Source of the DNA: Zygnema cylindricum
Lineage: Eukaryota; Streptophyta; Zygnematophyceae; Zygnematales; Zygnemataceae
Assembly: GCA_037447655.1 (NCBI GenBank)
Contig: JBBHKE010000720.1
Location: forward strand, 126,001-152,430
Direction of reading: 5' to 3'
Length of the DNA stretch: 26,430 nucleotides
Both the position numbers and the translations under genes were made by a program. Below the pieces are notes generated by a model. That model was not told where the DNA came from, did not search any database, and was given only the letters and a program-made list of their open reading frames with translations. Position 1 is the stretch's first letter, and each line of letters opens with the position of its first letter. Positions 10,439 through 19,902 of this stretch are shown here, in pieces.

Positions 10439-13400
10439 TTATCGTCGAAACGCACTTCCCTCTCCTCCTGCCTTTTGTTGAAAATGCTTCCTCCTCCGGA
10501 CGCTTTCTTCAATCGAGGCACTTCCTCCTTTACCAGAGCCATAAACCGCTTTATTTGTTTCCTGAAAACCATAAAAAAAAGAACACAACCGCATTTAAGC
10601 GCAATTAACTCGCGTCATTAGACAAGATCACCATATCGTAGTCACTTGGGTTTTTTAAGTACAGTCACCACATAGTTAAAATGTGCCAAAACAATTGGAA
10701 ACAGTATATCTTGTAGCCCCGTACTATACGCGTTCTATACAGTTTTAATGTATATTATGCATATATTATATATGTATATGGATATAATATGCATTTAATA
10801 CGGGGGATAAGATATAACATTTCCAATTGTTTTCACACATTTGACCTTACGAGTCACCGTTAAGTTTCAACAATAACAGCCATGGAGCCGGTGACAAAAA
10901 CTACAAACCTACAAAAATGACAACTCCAAGTGAGTTCCTCCACAAAATCAAAAAAGACAAAAAGAAAGAAGGTGTTGTAAATTGTGCATCCCACAATTTC
11001 CAAAAACGAATAACAATTCGAGCTTTACTCTTCAACATATCTAAGGAAATGGAGAAGGAAGAAGGGAGCCTGTACTTCACAATCTGCATAAACACACAAC
11101 TTTGTCAATTTCTCATAGGCAAACTTATCTACTTTTCCATCGTAATAGAATGTTCCACACAAGCGTAAAAAAATTGAAGTACTGCGATGAGAATCAGTAT
11201 TAGCATTAATAACACTAAATGCCAGTTTTTTTTTGAACATAAAACAGTGTTAGTTTTTTTTTTTGCTTAACGCTACTTTGTTAAACGATCCGAAGTCGTC
11301 CACGTCGCTCATACCCAATTAGAATTCTACCACTAAAATAAACACCATGATATGTACTTCTTAACAGTATCAATAATTCATGGTGTACTGACATATGCAC
11401 ACCAAAATCTCATAAACGTCAACAAAACTTTTTGTCAGCCTATCCATCGTAAAGGAAAAAAAAAAGGATCAACTATAATCTACCACACTTGACACACAAG
11501 AAGATCATTCACTTCAAACCACAGTTCAAGCGTGCCAAAACAAATTGAAACATTATATCCTGTTACCATGTAGTATTGGCTTACTATAACCAAAAATAAA
11601 CGTATAATATGCGTTTTAGTATGGGGTAACCACACAAAGCCATTCCAACTGTTTCTGCACATTTCAACTATGCTCCATACCAAAACGGTCCAAAGCAAAA
11701 CCACTCCAAACCACCACTGGAGAAACAACCGTGCCTAAATACAATCCCAAATATCTATAACGAAATATTAGTGCAGTCCCGATTAAATTCCAAGTCGAGT
11801 CACGCCGCCAGCCTGTGCAAGTACAGAATACGGGACGTAACCAGGGGATTACGGGGATTTTAATAGCCCCCCTCACACATTTCTCGCACAGGTGACAAAA
11901 TTGCAAGGTTTTTGCAAGTTTTGGCCAAAACCTGTATTTCTGGCATTGAAAAAAGTAGAAACCTTTCTCGATGTACCGCTTCTCGTTTCAGTACATTGAA
12001 AAAAATCATACACTTTAGCAGTACGTATTTGTACAAAATGTACAATAATTACGGAAAACGAATCTTTACATGTAGTGAAGACGCGGGATCAAGGGAGGAT
12101 TCAAATAGATCACAGAAAGATTTGTTCGCAGGATTGCCAATTGTTGTTTACACCACTTTGTTGCTGTTAAGTGGACATCTAGCATACAGGTGTCGGACGA
12201 CGAAAAGTAGCGACAGAAAATTTCAATCAGAATGAGCCTTGACGATTCAAACACGTGAACATTCGTCACACACAAAACAATCACTTGACCTTCCATGCCC
12301 AACCTTAGCCACTTTTTAACAACTTACTGTCCAGAGCCATTTTAGGTTTTTTTTTATGTTTTCAAAAATTTTCAGAGGTTTTTTAGAATTTGATGGTGTT
12401 TTTCGGGTTTTCAGGGGAAGTTTTGGGTTTTTAAGATTAGGGATTTTGAGAGTTAAAAGACAGACTCTCAACTCACCTCCAAGAAGTTTTCTTGGCTTTT
12501 AATTGATCCTCTCTGTTCCTCTACAGCATCCTTCTCTTCTGCATTTTTTATCCTTTTCCATCGTTGGTCTTCATGGACTTCAGCATCCATTTGCATCTCT
12601 CTCAATCTACGTGAACGCTCCTCTTCTGACATCTGTCCTGGTCTATGTTTTGGTCTCGGGGGGAGTTGGGGAACGACGTTAGAGGCAGATTTTGCCTTAG
12701 CAATAGCCAAAGCAGATGCAGTACCTTCCGATTTAACTGCACCTCGAGGAACGGAAAGTCCATACTCCAACCCACCTTTAATTCCCACACCTGACCGACC
12801 TGTTTGCCTTTCATTGTGTACCTCATCTCCATCATGTTCTGATTGGTCAACAGCAACATCTCCACCATTTGTCCAGTCCTCACGATGATTCTTTTTTCTA
12901 TCTTCAGTGCTGTTGTAGCCCGAGTTACGATCACGTAAAGACTTCTCGTCACTCCCTTCTCCTTCATCTGACTCTGAATCGGGACTGTCATGCCTCGGCC
13001 GTCGTTGAAAAGACTCATCATTGAACCTGGAATTACTTTCGAGCTTTCGGTTTCCCTCTCCTTCCCACCCTCTATTTCCTAAATGATCATGCTTCCCATT
13101 ACGCTCACCTATCTGTTCTACTTCAGGCAAGACACCACTTTTCTTTATCGCTTCTGCTAAATTCTCCTCACGGCGCTCCCTCCTCTCAACACCAGGAGCT
13201 GAAGGGCGAGCCTTACTCCATTCTACCTCTAAATATCCAACTCCCTCCCGTCTCACATCCTCCTTTCTCTGATTGTGTTGTTTCCCTTTGTCATTCACAA
13301 GACCGTCAAACCCAGGAAAATCAGGTCTTGCCTGTTTTCTGAAGGTACGGTCTTCGTCACTATGACTTCCTGTACCAGGCTTATCGAGCTTTTCCTCCTT

Positions 13401-16400
13401 ACCCCTTCGCTCACCACTTTCTTCTCTCTTGTCAAACCATTCCCGATGAAGGCCGTCATCAACACTTCTTTGTTTTCTTGTCTGCCGAGAATCGTTTTCT
13501 ACATACCTATGCTTACCCTCCCGACCAATGTCATTCTCAGTCACACGATACCCTCGTTCTTGTCTCCTCTCATCTAGCCCTCCACGCTGTTCCCTATCCC
13601 TGTTTTGATTCTTTTCCCACCCTCGATGACTTTCACTCTTCACAAAATCTTCTTCTGAGTCAGTGCTATAATGTCTTCGTTTCTTCCCTCCTTTCCGTGT
13701 CTCATCATCTGACTCCGAGTCAAAGTGTTCAGGTTTCCTTTGCTCATCCTTCCTGGAATAAGTCCCCCTCTCCCTCTCCCTATCAGATCTACTACCCCAA
13801 ACAGCCTCGCCCCCATCATTCCATGATGAAGGCTCTCCCTTATCTTTTTCTTTACTTCGCCAACCTTTCTCTTGCCTTGAAAAACTGTCACGGGCTCCAT
13901 CATGAGCCCCATGATTATCCCTTCTCTTCTTTCCGTCTCTGTGCATACTGCGCCCCCTTCCGTCCCCTCCCTCATTGCAATCCTTCACATTTTCATGCTT
14001 CAACATCTCAGCTTCTGGGGAGTAGCTATCTCTAGCAGCTCTCTGACCAACTCTTACCTCTTCTGGCCATTCTTCTTTTGGCTTTCTCCGCTCCAGATCC
14101 TGACCATAATCCTTCCTTCCTATTTGCTTTGGCCTTTCATCCTCCTCAGATTCACTATAACTATCTTCTGCATCCCTCCCTTTCTTGCGTGCATCTCTTC
14201 GCTTCCTCTTCTCTTCCTTCCGTTGTCGCTTCCGTTCTTCCTTCAACCTGTGTTTCTCTTCTTTTCGTTTTGCTTTTTCCTCAACCTGCATAAAGATTTG
14301 CCACAAACATTCTGATGATCCGGAAGCTATGACAGCTTAGTTTTCCTTCCTCTCTCTTTTTTATTTTTGGTACCTTTTTATCAACTAGTTCTTACATCAC
14401 CCCATCATGAAAGAGAGAAGCCAGCATCCATCCCATAGGAGACGAAAAACAAAATCAAGCACCTGTAAACAGTTAATAAAATGAGGAAAACAACACTGTC
14501 TGTCCTGATCGCCAAACAGAAATATGGAAACACTTATTTTTGTGATAACTCTAAGTCGTGACAAGCATCTGGACTGCAGAATCAACCGCAAGTAAACTCT
14601 CCATAGATAGGAAAAACAAAATGGAAAAACAAAACTTACCTCTTTCTGAATCATTTGCATTTTTACAGGATTACTACGAATTTTTGCCCGAGCCTCTTGC
14701 TCCTGTTGGCGGATTAAGAATAAGGGATCTGAATGTAGCTTGCGCCAAACCTCATTGGCCGAGGGAGGTTTCTCCTCTTTTGCCTCAAACAAAGAGCCAG
14801 GAGTTTCTGCAAGCTAAAAAGGCACCATGCAATACGACAAAACAATCAGCATAATAAAAATATCAGCACTTTCAGCATTTCCAAAAACGTAGCCCGATAT
14901 TCTCCAAACTGAATACAACAAAAAAGCTAAAACAACTCTAAAGAAAGGTCTTACAGAAATGAATGCCCTGTCTTGGTCAGTCTTGTCAGTGCAAATCGTC
15001 TATCCACTCTCCTTGGAATGATTATGTCCGAAGAGAAATGCAGTATTTGTAGATGAAAAAATCAGTAAACTGCAATTTTATTGACCTAGAGTGCATTTCA
15101 GCTGTTCTAACTAACACAAGTACAACAGGTATAACTTATATCACTTAGAGTTAGTGTTGTGTTTGTTGTTGTTTGTGTCATGTTTTGCCACATGGCTACC
15201 TCTGAGTTAACTAATTAAGTTATTAACACTAATTTCTGACTTTGGGTCAAACCAACACGCACTCGAATTAGAGTGATTGACTCTAATACTGATGGGCAGT
15301 GTAGCGCAGCAAAATGAAAACGGTTTAAAAAAGCTCACCTTAGAAAACTCAGACCCCAGTTTTTCTTCTTCGACAGGTTTTCCGAGAAGATACTCCTCTG
15401 CGGTGCCCTTCCCTGTAGAGAGACCCGAATCATAGAGGAACTCCAGTCGCTCTTGTCTCCTGTATAGCACCTCGCATGCATTTTCAATTCAATTCATTTT
15501 TTTTTTATCCTTTTCAAATTCATTTCTTTTAAAATCATTTTTTGACGATTCTTTTTTGTTTAGATTCATTTCTTTTCGAATGATTTCATTTCAGTTCATA
15601 ACTGCTGCAAAATCATTCGTAAACAAGCACCTAACAGTGGAGAATCTAAAAAATCTATAAAACTCCCCCTAAAACATTTTCAAACAGTCGGCAGCTCAGA
15701 GCATTACAAGCTTCATAAAATAATTGTTTGGGAATTGAAGGAAAATCTCATAAAGAGTTTTAAAAAATGACACAAACGCTACAGTCAAACCACTGTGAGT
15801 GAAGTCCATTAGGTGAACTATAAGCTCTCGGATTCAAACATAATATTCCCAGTCTCCAGTACATGAAAAACAAGCGCCATAATAACGCTCCCTTCATCAA
15901 AAAAAATTACAGCGGTCTCATTGCAAACAAATTGAAACAGGTCATCACCCCTTAATCTTTGTAAGGAAAATCATAAACAAGGCGGAATAAGAAAAAAAAA
16001 TAAAAAAAATAAAGCAACCCTGATAATGGATAATGTTCCCGTCACAAACCAGCCAACTTTCCGATGGCCTAATCACAGCCGAAACTAACAGCAATAAAAC
16101 AAATTATTTAAGCAGGTTGAAAGCAATATAAATTATTACTCAAACAAGTTCAAAGCTATATGATTAAACAGTCAAACAAATTCAATGTAACATATGTAAA
16201 TAGTCAAACAAGGTATAATTAAATAGTCAAACAAGTCCAAAGAAACATGACTAATTAGTCGAACAAATTGAAAGACTTACGGAGTGATTCCAGCTGCTTC
16301 TTGCAACTGCCGAAGCTCCTGTGCCTCACGCTCTGCCTGATACTGCTGTCGGATCTCCTCTAATTTTTTCTGCTCGTCCGCATGCTTTTGCTCCGCTTTC

Positions 16401-16468
16401 CAGACATTTTCAATGTTGCGGAGGCTGCCCGTGTGCCAGCCCTTCTTATTCAAAAATTTTAGAGCCAT
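10439..16468 (-). CDS. CWC25: Pre-mRNA splicing factor CWC25 homolog
   Basis: Five minus-strand exons: 16281-16468, 15339-15459, 14640-14813, 12477-14285, 10439-10561, giving 804 residues with consistent phases. The protein starts MALKFLNKKGWHTGSLRN, a classic Cir_N domain (about 1-46). Then come RQERLEFLYDSGL, YLLGKPV, and the CWC25 core PGSLFE...WRKLHSDPLFLIR...NPVKM (about 107-160). The 603-codon exon 4 is rich in R, K, E, D and S, with an MSEEERSRRLREMQ block near its end. The C-terminus (GGSASIEESVRRRKHF...AFRR) is typical of plant CWC25. Family members join the spliceosome just before the first step and help align the branch site and 5' splice site. Exon 3 was started at 14813 because the alternative AG at 14807 breaks the frame. 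A 27- or 45-nt exon near 14955-14999 could also be included in frame. The gene is divergent from THOC7. Confidence 0.93.
10679..10842. mobile_element. MITE-like inverted-repeat element, family B, copy 2 (in CWC25 intron 4)
   Basis: A 164-bp element in the last intron of CWC25. The ends are AAATGTGCCAAAACAATTGG and the reverse complement of AAATGTGTGAAAACAATTGG, followed by ACAGTATATC on the left and its counterpart on the right. The core is a long AT palindrome around TATATTATGCATATATTATA. It is the best-preserved copy of the family in this window and has no coding capacity. Confidence 0.75.
11528..11665. mobile_element. MITE-like inverted-repeat element, family B, copy 3 (in CWC25 intron 4)
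   Basis: About 138 bp, sharing AGCGTGCCAAAACAAATTG at the left end and, in reverse complement, AAATGTGCAGAAACAGTTGG at the right end. It has GTTACC...GGTAAC just inside and a core with CGTATAATATGCG. It lies in the same 1.9-kb intron as copy 2. Boundaries are approximate. Confidence 0.65.
11670..12476. other. Distal part of CWC25 intron 4
   Basis: No exon is needed here: the flanking exons join in phase 0 and restore family sequence (...SQENFLE followed by ETNKAVYGSG). The stretch contains a perfect GTTTTGGCCAAAAC palindrome near 11917-11930 and a T/G-rich run at 12340-12460 just inside the donor. Open frames on either strand show no motif. Confidence 0.7.
15282..15303. mobile_element. Solo right end of a family A inverted-repeat element (CWC25 intron 2)
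   Basis: The sequence CTAATACTGATGGGCAGTGTA matches the family A terminal repeat (reverse complement TACACTGCCCATCAGTATTAG) and ends in TA. I find no matching left end within the expected 190-210 bp upstream, so this is either a decayed copy starting near 15100 or a fragment. Confidence 0.5.
15460..16080. other. Proximal CWC25 intron 1, low complexity
   Basis: T-rich sequence with repeated TTCATTTCTTTT-like words at 15485-15600, then ordinary AT-rich intron. A short stretch near 15921-15941 resembles the family B terminal repeat but has no partner. No exon is required between 15459 and 16281. Confidence 0.6.
16125..16270. repeat. Degenerate AGTCAAACAA minisatellite in CWC25 intron 1
   Basis: About five spaced copies of AGTCAAACAAGTTCAAAG-like units, 30-40 bp apart, within the first intron and ending a few bases before its 5' splice site on the minus strand. 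The copies differ in their AT-rich spacers. Confidence 0.65.
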
Positions 16469-17067
16469 GAGGAATAACTAGCAGCTGAATATCTAGAATG
16501 TGTAGAGTAACAAAGCACTATGCTGAGTGGTGTATGTTCTCTAGGGTACAACCTCCCGAGGAATCTCTACAGACATATAAGTAAATAACAACTCCACAAG
16601 TACAGTTCAGTAGTCAAGTAGTCAAGTAGAGGAGAATTATGGAAGATCAAAGGAAGAAAAGAGTTTTTCCTTTTTCAAACTGGAAATTATTTATTTATTT
16701 ATTTAAATTAAAACGATGTATCGCATCTGTGGATCTGTGGCGCAATGGTAGCGCGTCTGACTCCAGATCAGAAGGTTGCGTGTTCGATTCACGTCAGGTT
16801 CAAACTTGAAATCCGGACCCATATTTTAATTTTTCGTTTTGTCGTTTTGTGTTTTTTCGACAGACATTTTTCGTCACTGGCTTCTCGTTGTAATTATGGC
16901 TTCTAAGTTCTCCCATGCCATGCCTGCCTCATCGTCTCATCTTTCCTCCACGCTTCTCTCCTCTCTTCCCTCTCTCTCGTGTACTCCCTCTCCTGTTCGC
17001 AGTTCGCACATTCTCTTACACTAAACTTTCTCACTGCGTACTTTGAACTCCAGTGCAAAATTAGGGT
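16469..17067. promoter_or_regulatory. Divergent promoter region of CWC25 and THOC7, containing a tRNA gene
   Basis: The 599 bp between the two start codons must carry the 5' UTRs and promoters of both genes. The THOC7 side (16925-17010) is strongly CT-rich (repeated TCTCTCC and CCTCTC words), like the pyrimidine patches of plant core promoters and leaders. An AT-rich TTATTTATTTATTT run lies at 16689-16704, between CWC25 and the tRNA. I see no clear TATA box that can be assigned to one gene. Confidence 0.6.
16731..16802 (+). tRNA. tRNA-Trp (CCA)
   Basis: A complete 72-nt cloverleaf. The seven-base-pair acceptor stem GGATCTG pairs with CAGGTTC, with two G-U pairs. The D-arm region (TGGCGCAATGG) serves as the A box, the anticodon stem is TCTGA/TCAGA with CCA at 16763-16765, and the T arm (GTTCGATTC) serves as the B box. 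The discriminator base is A at 16802. CCA is not encoded, as usual for a eukaryotic nuclear gene, and there is no intron. A T run about 25 bp downstream (TTTTT near 16830) can end Pol III transcription. The sequence is very close to nuclear plant tRNA-Trp and carries no obvious damage. Confidence 0.96.
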
Positions 17068-19455
17068 TTGAAAGTAAAAATCGCTCGTACTCCTCTCAAA
17101 GATAAAGGCATGGCGGGCCACTTCGCCATCAGTCCGCAGGAAGATGACGTGGTTATTCGCCAACGCCTTCTCACACGTGCGACGGTGACACGTGGCGAGC
17201 CGCCGTTGAAGAAACTGGTGAAACGTTTTAGTCAGTTTGCCCTGGAGCTGGAAAAAGAGGGAGGAAATCTGGTCGATTTGGAGAGAGCTGCCAGGCTGAC
17301 TCTTGCTGAGCTGGCGGCTTTTGAGCTCCCATTGGCCAAAACTGCGGCGGTGGCGGCAGCCAATCAGAGGGAACAGCTGGCGTTTCAGGACTTGCAGAGG
17401 GATCTTGACAGGGAAATTTCTCAGGTGAGAGGATATGTGAAGGCATTTTAGGGTTGCAGAGGGGATTTTGACAGGGAAAATTCTCAGGTGAGAGGAAGTC
17501 GCTCAGGTGAGAGGGAGACTTGGCAGAGAGAGGAGAGGGAAGTTTCTCCGCGAGAGGGAGGTATGTTCTGTGAGACAGAGATTTGTGAGGAGAGAGGACC
17601 TGTGCAAGAAGATTTGATTGACCGGGATATACTGGGGTTGAAGAAGGGAAAAGATAGATTGGAGTTGAAGAAGGGAAAAACATAGTGTAGAAGAGAAAAA
17701 CATAGTGTAGAAGAAAAAAACATAGTGTAGAAGAAAAAAATATAGTGTCCATGTAAGGATAGGAGGATGCAGTAGTAAGAGTTTGGAGGGTAAATGGAAT
17801 GAAGTGGGCGTTGTTATGTGAAAGGCATTGTTAAGGGCCGAGGGTTGGGGGAGCTGGGCGAGAGTTGGGTAAAGGTTTAGGAATAGGATCAGGGTTGGTG
17901 AGGATGCATGTAAATAGGATGAGGTGGACCTAAATAGGGCAAAATTGGAAAGCAAGTTCAAAAAAAAAGGGCTTAGACTTATTTAAACTAAATAACGAGG
18001 TTTGTGGTCCCAACTTGTCAATCGTACGGTTCAAAGGGAGCGGCAATATAGCGAACAGAGGAATAGTTCCACTTTTTTGCTAGCTCACATTCTGAATATT
18101 CCAAGGAAATTCTTCTCACAGGTGCAATTTTATGGCAAAAATCCTATATGGAATTCAAATATAGACGAATGCACGTAAAAGGACTGGTTATGACCTGTTC
18201 ACTTAGCAACTTTTTCTTCATACTGTCCGAAAGGATATAAGTACATGGTTTTATGCCACTTTTCTTTCCGAAAAACCTTATTGTTGAGTTCTGATCAGGA
18301 AAGAATATCCTCTTCAAAATGCAAATTGCGTCCTTACATGTTTGTATCCATTCATTATCTTTTAGATTACGGTTTTCGTGTTCATATGTTTTAAGATATT
18401 CACCTGCAAGATTTCGAATCTCTTGTCTCTCAAAGTTGAAGCTTTTAAATCAAGTTTCCTCCTCAGTCAAAGTTGAAACTTTCAAATCAAATTTCCTGCT
18501 CATAAATTGTCTCTCAAAGTTGAAGCTTTCTTTCCTCCTAGTAAAATTGTCTCTCAAAATTGAACCTTTCAAATAAAATTTCCTCATAAAATTGTCTCGC
18601 AACGTTGAAGCTTTAAAATCAAATTTCCTCCTCATAAAACTGTTTCTCAAAGTTGAAGCTTTTAAGTCAAATTTTCTCCTCATGAAATCAACCCATAAAC
18701 CTTGAACCACCACGTATTTTTCTTTGCTGAAATCTGTTGGGCCATGTCATCTCTCGGGTCACTTCAGGCACGTGCAGAAATAGAAAACCATGTTCACGAA
18801 TTAGAAACAGCGAAAACGGAACGAAAACATAAAGAGGAATGTGAGGCCATTCGACGACTTATTTCTGCACAACCGCCGCGGGCAGAGACAGAGGCAGCCA
18901 TAGCCGAGCTTTTGGCAGAACAGACACGCTTAGAAACTGAAAACGGAACGGCGGCACGGACGCTCGATTTGAGAAAGAAACAGTTTGCACTGCTTCTTCA
19001 TGCGGTATGTTTTAGAATCCCCCGTCGTTTTTTGGACTGGCTGTCGTTTTTGTGTGTGCGCGTGTGTGGATTAGAAAGAGACCGGGGGATACTTTGACAA
19101 TGGGGAGGCGTTGTGATCTAAGGACAATTGTCAATCTAAGTGTTAACGAGCGTGATTCCTGCTTTTTTTTTTGTTCGAAGTCCTTTTCAGTATCTTTTAG
19201 GGAAAGAGAGTGTGGAGTGCATGTCGGTAGAGGGCGTCAGGTGCTTTTTCTGTTATTTTTTTTTTTTTTTTGTTTGGAGAGACTTTGCCCTTGTAATAAC
19301 TTCAGACGGATTTGGGGAATCTTTTTGGTGTTTAGGTGGACGAACTTCAAAGTGCGATTGAGGAGAAGGACAAAGGGGGAGAGGATGACGACTTGTATAG
19401 TGGCCGGCTTGGAAACGAGAATTCACCGAAACCAATGGAAGTGGAAACCTCCTAG
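17068..19455 (+). CDS. THOC7: THO complex subunit 7 (THOC7) homolog
   Basis: Three exons (17068-17424, 18768-19004, 19336-19455), all in phase 0, encode 237 residues. Plant THOC7 features appear in order: a basic N-terminus, [13 protein letters not shown] (about 25-37), [14 protein letters not shown] (about 41-54), coiled-coil helices, [16 protein letters not shown] in exon 2, [16 protein letters not shown] across the exon 2/3 junction, and an acidic tail. The THO complex works co-transcriptionally in TREX to package mRNA and load export factors; in plants it also affects small-RNA pathways. The start at 17068 gives the usual short basic leader; the next ATG (17110) would give 223 aa. Intron 1 (1343 bp) starts with a duplicated exon end. 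The gene is divergent from CWC25, with the tRNA between them. Confidence 0.93.
17394..17516 (+). repeat. Tandem copies of the THOC7 exon 1 end and its 5' splice site
   Basis: About 40 bp spanning the last 31 bp of exon 1 and the donor (17394-17433, including TTTCTCAG/GTGAGAGGA) are repeated with few changes at 17456-17496. A shorter copy of CTCAGGTGAGAGG follows at 17502-17514. This gives three near-identical CAG/GTGAGAGG donors at 17425, 17488 and 17507. Only the first keeps the THOC7 frame with exon 2, because a stop follows at 17449-17451. Confidence 0.8.
17640..17748. repeat. Minisatellites in THOC7 intron 1 (about 20-bp units)
   Basis: Two copies of GTTGAAGAAGGGAAAA (from 17638) run into about four copies of a 20-bp unit with ACATAGTGTAGAAG and an A run. 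The last copy has TATAGTGT. It is a purine-rich simple array with no coding role. Confidence 0.85.
18423..18695. repeat. Minisatellite in THOC7 intron 1 (about 45-60-bp units)
   Basis: Five to six diverged copies of a unit reading roughly TCTCAAAGTTGAAGCTTTTAA then ATCAAATTTCCTCCTCATAAA. The array ends about 70 bp before the acceptor at 18768. The pyrimidine-rich parts lie close to where the branch site and polypyrimidine tract should be, but no function can be shown. Confidence 0.85.
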
Positions 19456-19700
19456 TTTTGTTAGAAAACCGAGCTAGTGATGATGGAAACTTTTCGATGT
19501 CCTGCGGACTATGTCCTTTATACCAATTCCTTGAACAAATTCCTTTTATACAAATGTATAGCGAGCTTATTTTGTCTTATGTTGACTATATGAACAATAG
19601 GCTCTCACAACCAATCGGTGGGCGCCGATTAAGTTTTGTTCTATTAGGACAATGTAGTTTGTTTGCATGTATTCCGTTTTCAAATAATTGTGGCACGGGT

Positions 19701-19710
19701 AATAAATAAA
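19701..19710 (+). terminator. Candidate poly(A) signal of THOC7
   Basis: Two overlapping AATAAA words (AATAAATAAA) lie about 245 bp after the THOC7 stop codon, followed by AT-rich sequence. This is a reasonable 3' end position for a plant gene. Confidence 0.45.
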
Positions 19711-19902
19711 TCAAAGCATTAATTCAATGTTGGTATTTCGGTTTGGCACAGATTTTAGAGCGCCGTTTAATACACATGGCATTTTTTCATTTAAGCTAAT
19801 ATCTTTCCCGTTAAAAAAAGTTATGGTTGAGACAGTTGTAAAGAGGAAAGTTATGAGCAGTGCAATTTGCTGACAACCGCTATTCACCGAATGTTAGTGT
19901 GG

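Noticed and set aside
10333-10572. A 79-codon minus-strand frame containing LKKASGGGSIFNKRQEEREV.
   Set aside because: It is an alternative frame of the CWC25 last exon; the correct frame gives the conserved IEESVRRRKHF C-terminus.
12602-13021. A 139-codon minus-strand frame overlapping the large CWC25 exon.
   Set aside because: It is a shifted frame of the low-complexity Arg/Glu-rich CWC25 exon, with no family motif.
13478-14315. Long plus-strand frames opposite CWC25 exon 4.
   Set aside because: They are antisense shadows of a K/R/E-rich exon, reading as Ser/Leu/Pro-rich sequence with no domain.
16125-16270. Spaced AGTCAAACAA repeats as a CRISPR-like array.
   Set aside because: Repeats are short, degenerate and unevenly spaced, and lie in a eukaryotic intron.
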